Counted from the stretch's first letter, positions 1-10,756 are shown. The stretch is DNA of 64,000 bases from Micromonospora sp. NBC_00421 (GCF_036017915.1 NZ_CP107929.1:4902001-4966000); one strand, 5' to 3'. Numbers and translations are program-made. The notes: generated by a model not told the origin, from the sequence alone.

Positions 1-309
1 CAGGGCGGCGACCACCGCCCGCCGTTGCGCGGACAGCTCCCGCAACCGGGCCCCCTTGAGATCCCGCTGGGCGGTGCGCAGCGCTTCGGCCAACGGGCCG
101 AGCTCGGCCACCAGCTCGGGCCGGTCCAGGGCGAGCAGGTTCACCAGCCAGGCCGCCACGGTGGGTCGCTTCCGCCCGGCCAACCGTCGGGCGGTGGCGA
201 CGTCCCCGGCCCGGCGGGCCTCCGCGACGGCGGCGTCCCGGGCGGCGACGAACCGGTCGGGCGGGGTGCGGTGGAGCTGCCGGGTCAGCTCGGACTCGTC
301 GGCGGTCAC
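1..309 (-). CDS. Hypothetical protein, N-terminal part only (runs off the window)
   Basis: Reading the minus strand from a GTG at 309 gives an open frame to the window edge, beginning VTADESELTRQLHRTPPDRF. About 103 residues are visible; the stop lies outside the window. The protein is Ala/Arg-rich and helical, with a segment GRKRPTVAAWLVNLLALDRP that resembles a conserved Micromonosporaceae protein family of unknown function. No signal peptide or membrane segment is seen. The start lies 3 bases past the TGA of the MBL-fold gene, so the two are almost certainly cotranscribed and translationally coupled. Function not recognised. Confidence 0.72.
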   Translation of the reverse strand, partial: MTADESELTRQLHRTPPDRFVAARDAAVAEARRAGDVATARRLAGRKRPTVAAWLVNLLALDRPELVAELGPLAEALRTAQRDLKGARLRELSAQRRAVVAAL

Positions 310-312
310 GGC

Positions 313-942
313 TCAGGCGTCGATCCGGCTGCCCGGCTCCAGCCGTTGGTAGTCGGTGCGGGACAGCGCGGTGTACTGCCTGTCGAGCACGCCGTACCCG
401 TTGTCGTTGAGCAGCGCGTCGTGCAGGGCGTACGCCCGGCGGGGGGCGACCGCCCGGATGAAGTCGACCACCTCGGAGAACTTCGACCAAGGGGCGTGGA
501 TCGGGGCGAAGAGCGTGTCCACCTCGACGTCCTCGGGGACGTACAGCGCGTCACCGGGGTGGTAGACCGTGCCGTCGAGCAGGTAACCGAGGTTGTCCAC
601 CACCGGGATGTCGGGGTGGATGACGGCGTGCCGGCCGCCGACGGCGCGTACCGGGATGCCTGCGGCGGTGAAGGTGTCACCCGGGGTTACCGGGGTCAGT
701 GCCGTCGCCGCGTCGCCGAGCACGGCACCGAGGGCCGCCGGCCCGTACACCGGGAGTGGTTCCCGGTCCAGCCGGCGGTTCAGCGCGGCCACGTCCAGGT
801 GGTCGGGGTGTTCGTGGGTGACCAGCACCGCGTCCGCCCCGTCCAGCGCTGCCGGCTCGCTGAACACGCCCGGATCGACGACCAGCACCGCCCCGTCGCG
901 TTCGACCCGCAGACAGGAGTGCGAGTACTTGGTGAGCCGCAT
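313..942 (-). CDS. MBL-fold metal-dependent hydrolase
   Basis: A 209-residue cytoplasmic protein of the metallo-beta-lactamase superfamily. The first metal-binding motif is H43-x-H45-x-D47-H48 (THEHPDHLD). Further likely metal ligands sit in the GGRHAVIHPD and VYHPGDALYVP segments, the latter supplying the bridging Asp. The short compact form resembles UPF0173/UlaG-like hydrolases rather than true beta-lactamases or RNases, and the substrate cannot be told. ATG at 942 is the natural start because the first beta strand, MRLTKYSHSCLRVE, follows at once. It is followed after 3 bases by the partial gene at the window edge. Confidence 0.88.
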   Translation of the reverse strand: MRLTKYSHSCLRVERDGAVLVVDPGVFSEPAALDGADAVLVTHEHPDHLDVAALNRRLDREPLPVYGPAALGAVLGDAATALTPVTPGDTFTAAGIPVRAVGGRHAVIHPDIPVVDNLGYLLDGTVYHPGDALYVPEDVEVDTLFAPIHAPWSKFSEVVDFIRAVAPRRAYALHDALLNDNGYGVLDRQYTALSRTDYQRLEPGSRIDA

Positions 943-1063
943 CGTGACTCCTCGCTTATCGAATCGTGATGTCCTCAGCGCAGTCTGCCGGAACCGGGGC
1001 GGCTGCGCGCCGCGTCCGAGCTATCGCCCCGCAACCGGGGCGCGGACGACGACGGGAGCGGGG

Positions 1064-2041
1064 ATGACACTGAGGACAGCGGCCGGCGGGGCGCGGGCCC
1101 TGGCGGCGGTCGGTTTGGCGGCGCTGCTGCTGGCCGGGTGCGGGGCGGCCGACCGGAGCAGCGACTCGGGCGGGGCGGCACCGGCCGAGAAGGCACCGGC
1201 GCGGGAAGCACCGGGCGGCGCGGCACCTGACCGCGACGCGGCGGCGGGACAGGCCGGTACGGGCGCTCCCGACCTGCGGGTCGACCAGCGGGCGATCATC
1301 TACACCGGAACGATGCGGGTGCAGGTGGACGACGTGGAGGGTGCCGCCCGGCGGGCGGTGGAGGCGGTCACCGCCACCGGCGGGTTCGTCGGCGGGGACC
1401 AGCGCCGCAGCGTGGACGCCTCCGCCCAGGCGGAACTGGAGCTGCGGGTTCCGGCGGCGAAGTTCACCGCGCTCGTCGATGAGCTGGCCACCTACGGGCG
1501 GCAGCAGCGCCGCGAGATCCGTACCCAGGACGTCACCGAGGAGACGGTCGACCTGGACGCCCGGATCACCACCCAGCGGGCCCGGGTGGACAGCGCCCGC
1601 CGGCTGCTGGCCCGGGCCGACACGGTGGCCGAGCTGGTCTCGTTGGAGAACGAGGTGACCCGCCGGGAGGCCGACCTGGCCTCGCTGGAGGCGAAGAAGC
1701 GCCGGCTGGCCGACCTGACCGCGCTCTCCACGATCACGGTGACCTTCGTCGGCCGGGACGCCTCGACGGCCGACGAGGAGGAGGACCGCACCGGGTTCAT
1801 GGTGGGTCTGCGCGGCGGCTGGACGGTCTTCCTCGCCTCGATGGGCGTGCTGCTGACCGTACTCGGGGCGTTGCTGCCCTGGCTGCTGGTCATCGGGGTG
1901 CCGGTGACGGCGCTGGTGGTGCTGCTGCGCCGGCGGCGTCAGCGCCGGCGGCCCGCGCCGCCGGTGGGACCGGTCGGCGGGGGCCACCCGCCGGCTCCTA
2001 CCGGACCGCCGCCAGTGCCCGCAACGCGGTCTGCACCATGA
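1064..2041 (+). CDS. DUF4349 domain lipoprotein
   Basis: A 325-residue predicted lipoprotein. The signal peptide ends in the lipobox LLAGC with Cys26, followed by a low-complexity Ala/Gly/Pro linker. The core has the DUF4349 arrangement: a beta region (IIYTGTMRVQVDDVEGAARR), a long charged coiled-coil (about residues 160-225, rich in RAR, EVTRREADLASLEAKK) and a C-terminal membrane segment (about 250-290) with a basic tail RRRRQRRR. It is probably anchored at both ends, and its function in cell-envelope biology is unknown. ATG 1064 was chosen because a GGGAG lies upstream and the lipobox is correctly placed. Its 3' end overlaps the convergent amidohydrolase by 44 bases. Confidence 0.88.
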   Translation: MTLRTAAGGARALAAVGLAALLLAGCGAADRSSDSGGAAPAEKAPAREAPGGAAPDRDAAAGQAGTGAPDLRVDQRAIIYTGTMRVQVDDVEGAARRAVEAVTATGGFVGGDQRRSVDASAQAELELRVPAAKFTALVDELATYGRQQRREIRTQDVTEETVDLDARITTQRARVDSARRLLARADTVAELVSLENEVTRREADLASLEAKKRRLADLTALSTITVTFVGRDASTADEEEDRTGFMVGLRGGWTVFLASMGVLLTVLGALLPWLLVIGVPVTALVVLLRRRRQRRRPAPPVGPVGGGHPPAPTGPPPVPATRSAP

Positions 2042-3260
2042 GGCGCACCCCGACCGGGATGGCCCGCTCGTCGACGTCGAAGGACGCCCGGTGCAGGTCC
2101 ACGGTGGGGCCGCCGGCCCGGCCGACGCCGAGCCGGGCCAGTGCGCCGGGGACGTGTTCGAGGTACCAGGAGAAGTCCTCGCCACCCATGCTCTGCGGCG
2201 TCTCCGCGATCCCCTCGGGGCCGAGCGCCGCGGCGGTGGCGGCGGTGAGGATGCCGATGGCACGGGCGTCGTTGCTCACCGGCGGACGACCCCGCAGATA
2301 TTCCAGGTCGACTGTGGCGCCGGTGGGCGCGATCACGTCCCGGACGACCTGAGCGACGATCTCGGGGGCCCGTTCCCAGGTGTCGCGGTCCATCACCCGC
2401 AGGGTGCCGGCCGCGCACGCCTCGGACGGGATGACGTTGTACCGGGTGCCGGCCGAGGCGTGGCCGAACACCAGCAGCAGCCCGCTGTTGGCCGGCACCC
2501 GGCGGTTGACCAGGGCCGGGACCTCGGTGACCAGCCGGCCGAGCGCGTCGACCAGGTCGACGGTCAGGTGCGGGCGGGCGGTGTGCCCGCCCGGCCCGGT
2601 GAGCTTCACGGTGACGTTGTCGGCCGCCGCGGTGATCGGACCGACCCGCAGCCCCACCCGGCCCACCGGCTGGTTGGGATCGCAGTGCAGCGCGAAGATC
2701 TGCACCACGTCCTCCAGGCCACCGGCCTCGATGACCTCAAGCGAGCCGCAGGGCAGGATCTCCTCCGCCGGCTGGAAGATCAGCCGGACCCGGCCGTCGA
2801 GCTGGCCGGCGTCGGCGAGCTGGGCCAGCAGCATGCCGACGCCGAGCAGCACGGTCGTGTGCACGTCGTGGCCGCAGGCGTGGCAGACCCCGTCCACCGT
2901 GGAACGGTAGGAGACGTCCTTGACGTCGGTCAGCGGCAGCGCGTCGATGTCGGCGCGGAGCGCGACGACCGGGCCGTCGGGCCGCCCGTCGATGTCGCAG
3001 ATCACCCCGTTGCCCTTGGGTAGCAGTCGGGGGTGCAGCCCGGCGAGGGTGAGCTCCCGGGCGATGAGCGCCGCCGTCTCGAACTCCTCGCCGGAGAGTT
3101 CCGGGTGGGAGTGGAGGTGGCGGCGGGTGGCGATCAGGCCGGGCACCCGCAGCGCGAGCAGGTGATCCAGATCGTGGGGCAGGGGCTGGGACCCGGACGG
3201 CGCCTCCGGCCAGGACGACGCCAGCTGGCTGCCGTCGGGCAGCGTCAACGCACTCGTCAC
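1998..3260 (-). CDS. M20 family amidohydrolase / metallopeptidase
   Basis: A 420-residue cytoplasmic zinc hydrolase of the M20D amidohydrolase type (IAA-amino-acid hydrolase, hippurate hydrolase, N-acyl-amino-acid deacylase group). Visible are RRHLHSHPELSGEEF (45-59), ALRADIDALPL (100-110), the metal-binding CHACGHDVH (126-134), QPAEE with the catalytic/metal Glu pair (about 166-167) and a late MGGEDFSWYLE segment. Exact substrate unknown. The start is uncertain. GTG 3260 gives the family length, but an in-frame ATG at 3446 has a far better ribosome site (GGAGGT, 9 bases upstream) and would add 62 residues of unusual composition. Convergent overlap with the DUF4349 gene. Confidence 0.87.
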   Translation of the reverse strand: MTSALTLPDGSQLASSWPEAPSGSQPLPHDLDHLLALRVPGLIATRRHLHSHPELSGEEFETAALIARELTLAGLHPRLLPKGNGVICDIDGRPDGPVVALRADIDALPLTDVKDVSYRSTVDGVCHACGHDVHTTVLLGVGMLLAQLADAGQLDGRVRLIFQPAEEILPCGSLEVIEAGGLEDVVQIFALHCDPNQPVGRVGLRVGPITAAADNVTVKLTGPGGHTARPHLTVDLVDALGRLVTEVPALVNRRVPANSGLLLVFGHASAGTRYNVIPSEACAAGTLRVMDRDTWERAPEIVAQVVRDVIAPTGATVDLEYLRGRPPVSNDARAIGILTAATAAALGPEGIAETPQSMGGEDFSWYLEHVPGALARLGVGRAGGPTVDLHRASFDVDERAIPVGVRLMVQTALRALAAVR

Positions 3261-3888
3261 GTCGAATTCTCGATCACTAGAAATGGATGGATCATCGGGG
3301 CGGACAGCAGACAGCCTAGACCTCCGACGGTGACGCTGCGCAACCTCGTTACGGTAGCGATCAGACCGCACAGCGTCACGTAAGCCCTGGTGGAAGGGCT
3401 CGAATATCTGCGGGACAGCAGGTAGATCGCGGTCGGATGCCGTCATCTGCCCCCCACCTCCTACAACGCGTAACCGATTGGGCGGTCGCGAAATCGGCAT
3501 CGATCCGGGGCCGTCGTACCCGAATTGTCGCATTGGTCGCCCGAGTGGACTGCCGCTCGGACAATTACCCGACGACCCCCGGTGAGCGGTCGGTTCCCGA
3601 CGGTGACACGGTGCCCCAGGCTGCGCTCGGACATGCTGTCCGTCCCGTTCACCCGTTCGGGTTACCCAGGGATCCCCGGAGGCACACACCCCGCCGGGAG
3701 CACCGCCGCCCACCCGGGCGGACCGCCCCCACCCGACGCACCGCAGGCTGTCACCGACGGTAGCCCCGCAACCCCCACCTGGCGACCCCTGACGCTCCCG
3801 GCACGACGACGACGGCGACCCCTGCCGACGTCGGTACGCCGGCGGGAGCCGCCGTGGAGTCACGCCCTGCCCGGGGCGTCGACCGGGG
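3261..3888. other. Gene-poor stretch between amidohydrolase start and mutase stop
   Basis: No convincing independent gene is seen. Bases 3261-3446 stay open in the amidohydrolase frame but have a lower third-position GC than the neighbours. They include minus-strand promoter-like hexamers (TTGCGC about 3337-3342 and TAGGCT about 3313-3318, spaced about 19), so they could be 5' leader rather than coding. A strong minus-strand Shine-Dalgarno (GGAGGT) precedes ATG 3446. Bases 3447-3888 contain nothing recognisable except a small hairpin near the mutase stop. Confidence 0.5.
3840..3854 (-). terminator. Small hairpin downstream of the mutase gene
   Basis: CGGCGG-GAG-CCGCCG forms a 6-bp stem with a 3-base loop about 35 bases beyond the mutase stop codon. 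No U-tract follows. It may act as a weak terminator or 3' stabiliser. Assignment is by position only. Confidence 0.3.
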
Positions 3889-5472
<1,584 letters not shown>

Positions 5473-5478
5473 CCACGG

Positions 5479-5484
5479 ATGGTA
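5479..5484 (-). promoter_or_regulatory. -10 hexamer TACCAT for a leaderless mutase transcript
   Basis: On the minus strand TACCAT is followed by 6 bases (CCGTGG) and then the ATG at 5472, with no Shine-Dalgarno. This TAnnnT spacing is the usual signature of leaderless actinobacterial genes, with transcription starting at the A of the start codon. No good -35 is visible. Confidence 0.5.
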
Positions 5485-5701
5485 GGACGCGGAGGGGCAT
5501 CGGTGGGGTGAGGGATGGCGCACATCTCGGTTCGGCATCGGTCGACAGCAGGTGAACGGCCAGGTACACACCGTTCGACATGGCGGTGGGTACCGTCAGG
5601 TAGGACAAAGGTACGCCGCGTCGGGTTTCGCATCGGGCGTCGGAACCAGCAAGATAGAGAGGTTGTGTCCCAGCCCCCTCGACTTTCCCGGTGGCTTTTC
5701 T

Positions 5702-7903
5702 GTGACTCAGATCCCGACGTGGAGCGGCGGACCTGTGAGTCCCCCCAACGGACGCGCGGCACCCGGCACCACCATCGGTGGCCGGTACTCGCTGCGCTCC
5801 TCGGTGGGCAACGGCGGCATGGGCACGGTCTGGCGCGCGACAGACACCCTGCTGCGGCGTGACGTGGCGGTCAAGGAGGTCGTCCTGCCGCCGGGGCTGG
5901 CCCCCAGCGACCGGGACGCGATGTACGAACGCACCCTGCGTGAGGCCCGCGCCGCCGCCGCGATCCAGCACCCGGCAGTGGTCCAGGTCTACGACGTGGT
6001 CACCGAGGGTGGCCGCCCGTGGATCGTGATGGAGCTGCTGGACGCCCGCAGCCTCGCCGACATGGTGATCGAGGACGGTCCGGTGGCCGGTCGCGCGGTC
6101 GCCAAGATCGGCATCGCGCTGCTCGGCGCGCTGGAGGTGGCGCACGCCAACGGGGTGCTGCACCGCGACGTCAAGCCGGCGAACGTGCTGATCTGCACCG
6201 ACGGCCGCTGCGTGCTGACCGACTTCGGGGTGGCCCGGATGCCCACCGACGTCCAGCTCACCACCCCCGGGATGGTGCTCGGCTCGCCGCACTTCATCTC
6301 CCCCGAGCGCGCCATGGGGCAGGATTTCGGCCCACCCAGCGACCTGTTCTCGCTGGGCGTGACGCTCTACACGGCGGTCGAGGGGCGACCCCCGTTCGAC
6401 AAGGGCGACCCGATCGAGACCATGCACGCGGTGGTCGAGGACCCGCCGGCCACCCCGCAGCGCAGCGGCCCGCTGACCCGGGTGCTGATGGGCCTGCTGG
6501 AAAAGGACCCGGCCCGCCGGCTGGACGTGCACACCGCGCGGGCGATGCTGCGCGAACTGCTCGCCGGCCCGCTGACCAGCACGGCGACCGCGGTCAACTC
6601 GATCACCGACCCGTACTCGGTGGTGCCGGTGCAGCGCCCGTCGACGCCGCCGGTCACCGCCACGCCGCCGGCCGAGCCGAAGCCGAGCGGGCAGATCGGC
6701 GGCCGGGCGATGCTGGCCGCCGGCGAGTCGCTCACCGACCGGCTGGCCAAGCTGCGCCGGGGTGAACGCCCCAAGCCGGTGGTGACCTCCGCCGCCGCCC
6801 TCGACGACACCAGCGCCGACGCGCTCGCCGGCCCGCTGCACACCCCGACCGGCGCGATGTCGGCCCCGGGCGGGCCCACCGCCGGCACCCTGCCGGCCCA
6901 CCTGACCGCCGGGACGTACGGCAAGCCGGCGGAGGCCACCCAGCGGATCACCCCGGGCAACGCCCCGGAGGCCACCCAACGCATCGGCGGCGGCAGCGCC
7001 GACGCCACCCAGCGCATCGACGGCGGGCACCCGGAGGCCACCCAGCGGATCGGCGGGCACCCGGACGCCACCCAGCGGATCGGCGCGGGCACCGAGACCA
7101 GCCGGTCCGGCTACGGGGCCGCCGAGCCGACCCAGGCCATCTACGGCGGCGGAAAATCCGAGCAGACCCAGGCGGTGTACGGCGGACAGTGGTCCATCCC
7201 CGGCACCGGGCAGTCGTGGACGTCGCCGCCCCCGCCGCCGCCGGGCGGGGCCGAGGGTGGCGCGCTCGGCCGGGCGAAGGGTGCCGGCGGTCGACTCGTC
7301 GGCACGGTGAAGGACTGGCCGCGCAAGATCCAGCTCGCGGCGGCCGGTGGCCTGGCGGTGGTGCTGCTGATCGGCGCGGTGGCGCTGTTCGGCGGCGGCG
7401 ACCCGGAGCCGACCCCTCCCCCACAGGCCGGCCCGAGCGCGCCCGCAGGTGGTGGGGGAGTCGAGACGCAGGCACACGACGCCAAGGGCATCCGGGTGAA
7501 CGTGCCGAAGGGGTGGGTGCGTAAGAGCGCCGGCGACTGGGTCGACTACGTCGACCCCGAGGACGACACCCGCAAGGTCCGCATCCTGGTCGAGAAGGGC
7601 GGCAGTTCCTCGGTCCGCTGGGCCGAGGTGGCCGGTGACGGCCTGCGCACCCGCTCCCGGTCCTGCGTGAAGCCCTACCAGCAGGTCGGCATCACCGAGA
7701 ACACCCTGGCCGGCAAGCCGGCCGCCGAGCTGGAGTACACCTGCGGCGAGGGCGACACCAAGCGGCACGGAGTGTGGCGGGGTCTGGTGCACCAGGGCCG
7801 GATCTACTCGTTCTATCTGACCGCCAACGACGCCAAGTTCGCCGAGAGCAAGCCGATCTTCGACGAGATGGTCAAGTCCTTCCAGCTCACCGGGGCCAGC
7901 TGA
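5702..7903 (+). CDS. Membrane serine/threonine protein kinase with TQ[RA][IV] repeats and extracytoplasmic C-domain
   Basis: A 733-residue transmembrane Hanks-type kinase. The kinase domain (about 25-285) has the Gly loop GNGGMG, the lysine in VAVKEV, the catalytic loop HRDVKPANVL (about 154), DFG (about 174) and an APE-like SPE. A low-complexity juxtamembrane region follows, with five ATQRI copies plus TQAI and TQAV (about 412-489), then a single membrane span (about 541-562, LAVVLLIGAVALF). An extracytoplasmic alpha/beta domain of about 145 residues (IRVNVPKGWVRK...), PsbP/LpqN-like in look and with two Cys, ends it. No PASTA repeats are seen. GTG 5702 has GGTGG 7 bases upstream; GTG 5735 with GGAG is an alternative. 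Confidence 0.9.
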   Translation: MTQIPTWSGGPVSPPNGRAAPGTTIGGRYSLRSSVGNGGMGTVWRATDTLLRRDVAVKEVVLPPGLAPSDRDAMYERTLREARAAAAIQHPAVVQVYDVVTEGGRPWIVMELLDARSLADMVIEDGPVAGRAVAKIGIALLGALEVAHANGVLHRDVKPANVLICTDGRCVLTDFGVARMPTDVQLTTPGMVLGSPHFISPERAMGQDFGPPSDLFSLGVTLYTAVEGRPPFDKGDPIETMHAVVEDPPATPQRSGPLTRVLMGLLEKDPARRLDVHTARAMLRELLAGPLTSTATAVNSITDPYSVVPVQRPSTPPVTATPPAEPKPSGQIGGRAMLAAGESLTDRLAKLRRGERPKPVVTSAAALDDTSADALAGPLHTPTGAMSAPGGPTAGTLPAHLTAGTYGKPAEATQRITPGNAPEATQRIGGGSADATQRIDGGHPEATQRIGGHPDATQRIGAGTETSRSGYGAAEPTQAIYGGGKSEQTQAVYGGQWSIPGTGQSWTSPPPPPPGGAEGGALGRAKGAGGRLVGTVKDWPRKIQLAAAGGLAVVLLIGAVALFGGGDPEPTPPPQAGPSAPAGGGGVETQAHDAKGIRVNVPKGWVRKSAGDWVDYVDPEDDTRKVRILVEKGGSSSVRWAEVAGDGLRTRSRSCVKPYQQVGITENTLAGKPAAELEYTCGEGDTKRHGVWRGLVHQGRIYSFYLTANDAKFAESKPIFDEMVKSFQLTGAS

Positions 7904-7995
7904 GCCGGATCGCGGGGTGGGCCGGAGCGGTTCACGCGACGGGGTGATCCGGGTCGACCGGACGCGGTGATCCGCCGTCGTGCTATCAAGAGGCA

Positions 7996-9669
7996 ATGGC
8001 GGCGGAAAGCACTGACCTCGACCGGATTCGCGACCAGGCTCGACGCTGGCTCGACGACGACCCCGACCCGGCCAGCCAGGACGAGCTGCGGGCCGTACTC
8101 GACCGGCTGCCGGCCAGCGCGCCGGAGCTGGCCGACCGGTTCGCCGGCCCGCTGACCTTCGGCACGGCCGGTCTGCGCGGCCCGCTGCGCGCCGGCCCGA
8201 ACGGCATGAACCTCGCGGTGGTCACCCGGGCGGCGGCCGGGCTGGTCGGCTGGCTCGCCGCCGAGGGCGGCGAGGGTCCGCTGGTCATCGGGTACGACGC
8301 CCGGCACGGTTCCCGGGAGTTCGCCGAGCGCACCGCCCAGGTCGCCACCGGCGCGGGCCGGCCGGCGCTGCTGCTGCCCCGGCCGCTGCCCACCCCCGTG
8401 CTGGCGTACGCGGTGCGCAGACTCGGCGGGGTGGCCGGGGTGATGGTGACGGCCAGCCACAACCCGCCGCAGGACAACGGCTACAAGGTCTATCTGGGTG
8501 CCCAGCTCGGTGGGGCACTCGGCGCGGGTGCGCAGATCGTCCCGCCCGCCGACGCCGGCATCGAGGCGGCCATCCGGGCGGTCGGCCCGCTGGCCCAGGT
8601 GCCGCTGGGCCCGCCCGGTCAGGTGCTCGGCGACGACCTGGTCGCCGCGTACGTGGAGCGGGCCGTCGCGGTGATCACCCCGGGTGGACCGCGCGACCTG
8701 CGGGTGGCGTACACCCCGCTGCACGGGGTGGGTGCGGCGGTGCTGACCGCGACCTTCGCGCGGGCCGGTTTCCCGACTCCCGGGGTGGTGCCCGACCAGG
8801 CGGAGCCGGACCCGGCGTTCCCCACCGTCAGTTTCCCCAACCCGGAGGAACCCGGCGCGGTGGACCGGTTGGTGGCCCTCGCCGACGCCACCGCCGCCGA
8901 CCTGGCGATCGCCAACGACCCCGACGCCGACCGCTGCGCGGTAGTGGTGCGCGAGTCGTCGGCCGGGGCGGGGTGGCGGATGTTGCGCGGGGACGAGGTG
9001 GGGGTGCTGCTCGCCGACCACCTGATGCGGCGCGGCGTCGACGGCCTGTACGCCACCACGATCGTGTCGTCGTCCCTGCTGCGGGCGATGTGCGCGGCCC
9101 GGGGCCGGGCCTACGACGAGACGTTGACCGGGTTCAAGTGGATCGTCCGGGCCGGGGGCGGGACGCCACCCCTGGCGTACGGCTACGAGGAGGCGCTGGG
9201 CTACTGCGTGGCCCCCGGGCACGTGCGGGACAAGGACGGCATCACCGCCGCGCTGACCGTCGCCGAGCTGGCCGCCGACCTGAAGGCGCAGGGGCGCACC
9301 CTGACCGACCGGCTGGACGAGTTGGCCGCCGAGTTCGGCGTGCACCACACCGACCAGTTGTCGGCCCGGGTGGACGACCTGCGGATCATCGCCGACGCGA
9401 TGGCCCGGATCCGGGCGGCCACCCCGACCACGTTGCTCGGTGCGCCGGTCACCGAGACGCAGGATCTGCTGCCCGCCGCCGACGTGGTGATCCTGCGTAC
9501 CGCCGCCGCCCGGGTGGTGATCCGCCCCTCGGGCACCGAGCCCAAGCTCAAGGCGTACCTGGAGGTGGTGGAGCCGGTCTCGGACGGGGACGTGCCGGCG
9601 GCCCGCACCCGCGCCGCGGCCACGCTCGCCACCCTGCGCACCGAGATCGCCACCGCCCTCGGCATCTGA
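7996..9669 (+). CDS. Phosphohexomutase (phosphomannomutase/phosphoglucomutase family)
   Basis: A 557-residue alpha-D-phosphohexomutase, which interconverts hexose 1- and 6-phosphates through a phosphoserine enzyme. All four domain signatures are present: the active-site loop TASHNPP with Ser154, the metal loop DPDADR (about 309-314), the sugar-binding segment with GFKW and GYEEALGY, and the C-terminal phosphate loop RPSGTEP (about 511-517). Length and the N-terminal FGTAGLRG match the long PMM/PGM group of actinobacteria, often paired with nucleoside salvage as a possible phosphopentomutase. With deoC, upp and deoA nearby, a deoxyribose-1-phosphate role is possible but unproven. Cytoplasmic. 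A bidirectional terminator hairpin follows. Confidence 0.92.
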   Translation: MAAESTDLDRIRDQARRWLDDDPDPASQDELRAVLDRLPASAPELADRFAGPLTFGTAGLRGPLRAGPNGMNLAVVTRAAAGLVGWLAAEGGEGPLVIGYDARHGSREFAERTAQVATGAGRPALLLPRPLPTPVLAYAVRRLGGVAGVMVTASHNPPQDNGYKVYLGAQLGGALGAGAQIVPPADAGIEAAIRAVGPLAQVPLGPPGQVLGDDLVAAYVERAVAVITPGGPRDLRVAYTPLHGVGAAVLTATFARAGFPTPGVVPDQAEPDPAFPTVSFPNPEEPGAVDRLVALADATAADLAIANDPDADRCAVVVRESSAGAGWRMLRGDEVGVLLADHLMRRGVDGLYATTIVSSSLLRAMCAARGRAYDETLTGFKWIVRAGGGTPPLAYGYEEALGYCVAPGHVRDKDGITAALTVAELAADLKAQGRTLTDRLDELAAEFGVHHTDQLSARVDDLRIIADAMARIRAATPTTLLGAPVTETQDLLPAADVVILRTAAARVVIRPSGTEPKLKAYLEVVEPVSDGDVPAARTRAAATLATLRTEIATALGI

Positions 9670-9770
9670 CCCCGCCCCGCCCCACACCCCGCCGCGTGTC
9701 CGGCCGGCGTGTCCCACCACGCGCCCCGCTACATTTCCCTCCGCGCGCCCGCGCTGCGGGATCAACTCAA

Positions 9771-9823
9771 TTTCCTTGTTGTAGTGGCATCCATCCCGCT
9801 CGGATGCCACTACAACAAGGAAA
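9771..9823. terminator. Perfect 22-bp inverted repeat between convergent genes
   Basis: Arms 9771-9792 and 9802-9823 are perfectly complementary over 22 bases around a 9-base loop. The left arm begins TTTCCTTG and the right arm ends CAAGGAAA. It lies between the phosphohexomutase stop and the convergent GPP34 stop, with A/T at the base of the stem on both sides, so it could terminate both transcripts. The inner core GTAGTGGCATCC also resembles the palindrome at 35071-35129, suggesting a repeat family rather than an ordinary terminator. Confidence 0.75.
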
Positions 9824-9877
9824 CTGCGAGGCTCCCGCGCAACCCGTCGGGGCCGCGTGCGGTGGCGGCGGGCCGGG

Positions 9878-10561
9878 TCAGCTCACGGCGCGCTTGCCGA
9901 GTGCGTGGTCGACGGCCTGGCCGAGGGCGGTGACCACCAGGGCGACCGAGGGACGGACCACCGACTCCTCCAGGCTGATCGTGCCGGAAAAGCCCGCCCC
10001 GCCGGCGATCTCCTCCAGCCGACGCCGGGCGTCCTGCGCGGCGGTGCCGGTCAGGCCGAGCGCCGGCTCCATCCGCAGCACCGCCACCAGCGTGGCCAGC
10101 GCCGCGGTCCGCTCGTCGGGGAGCTGCTCGCCGGCCAGCGCCTCGGCCAGTCGCCGCCGGCTGTCCTGCTCCACCGACGGGTCGGTGGTCGGGTAGCGGT
10201 GCACCACGATGAAGCCCAGCTCGGTCTCCTCGACATCACGCACCACACCCCGGTCGACCAGGTCGCCGAGGATGCGGTCACGCAGGCCGTGCCGCAGCCG
10301 CTGCACCCAGGAGGACGGGCTGTGCGGGGTGTCGGCGGCCATCCGGCCCAGCACCCCGTCCAGGATCGGCTCGCCGACCGGCGTCGGGTCGGTCACCGCC
10401 AGGTTCCCATCGACGTACGCGATCCGGCCGGCGAGGGCCAGCTCGACCAGGACGGCGGCGGCCATCCCCAGGTCGAGGCCGATCCGGGGCATGGTCGCCT
10501 TGCCGGATTCATCGTCATACGCGAGGAGCAACAACTCCTCGGCCACAGCAACACCAGTCAT
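9878..10561 (-). CDS. GOLPH3/GPP34 family protein
   Basis: A 227-residue soluble protein of the GPP34 family, related to the eukaryotic Golgi phosphoprotein GOLPH3. The start VAEELLLLAYDDESGK, the helix GLDLGMAAAVLVELALAGRI and the segment VTDPTPVGEPILDGVL are typical of actinobacterial members. GOLPH3 binds phosphoinositides at the membrane; the bacterial role is unknown and usually tied by inference to membrane or secondary-metabolite functions. No membrane span is present. Monocistronic: convergent with the phosphohexomutase, and about 195 bases separate it from upp upstream. Confidence 0.88.
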   Translation of the reverse strand: MTGVAVAEELLLLAYDDESGKATMPRIGLDLGMAAAVLVELALAGRIAYVDGNLAVTDPTPVGEPILDGVLGRMAADTPHSPSSWVQRLRHGLRDRILGDLVDRGVVRDVEETELGFIVVHRYPTTDPSVEQDSRRRLAEALAGEQLPDERTAALATLVAVLRMEPALGLTGTAAQDARRRLEEIAGGAGFSGTISLEESVVRPSVALVVTALGQAVDHALGKRAVS

Positions 10562-10756
10562 GGCCCGAGACGCTAGCGCCTGAACGCACCGCGCGCGCCC
10601 CGACTCGCGTTCCGTGGGAAGGCAACCCCACCGGTCGGTCCAGGCAGCCCAGTGCGACGTGCCTGCTTTGCGCGAATCAGCAGCAGGTCATGCCGGCTGC
10701 GCGCAGGTCGGAGGCCGGGCGGCCAGGCACGGAACCGAGCGGACCGGGCACGCGGG

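Noticed and set aside
10562..10756. Possible tRNA near upp
   Set aside because: No cloverleaf could be drawn; only short GC stems are present.
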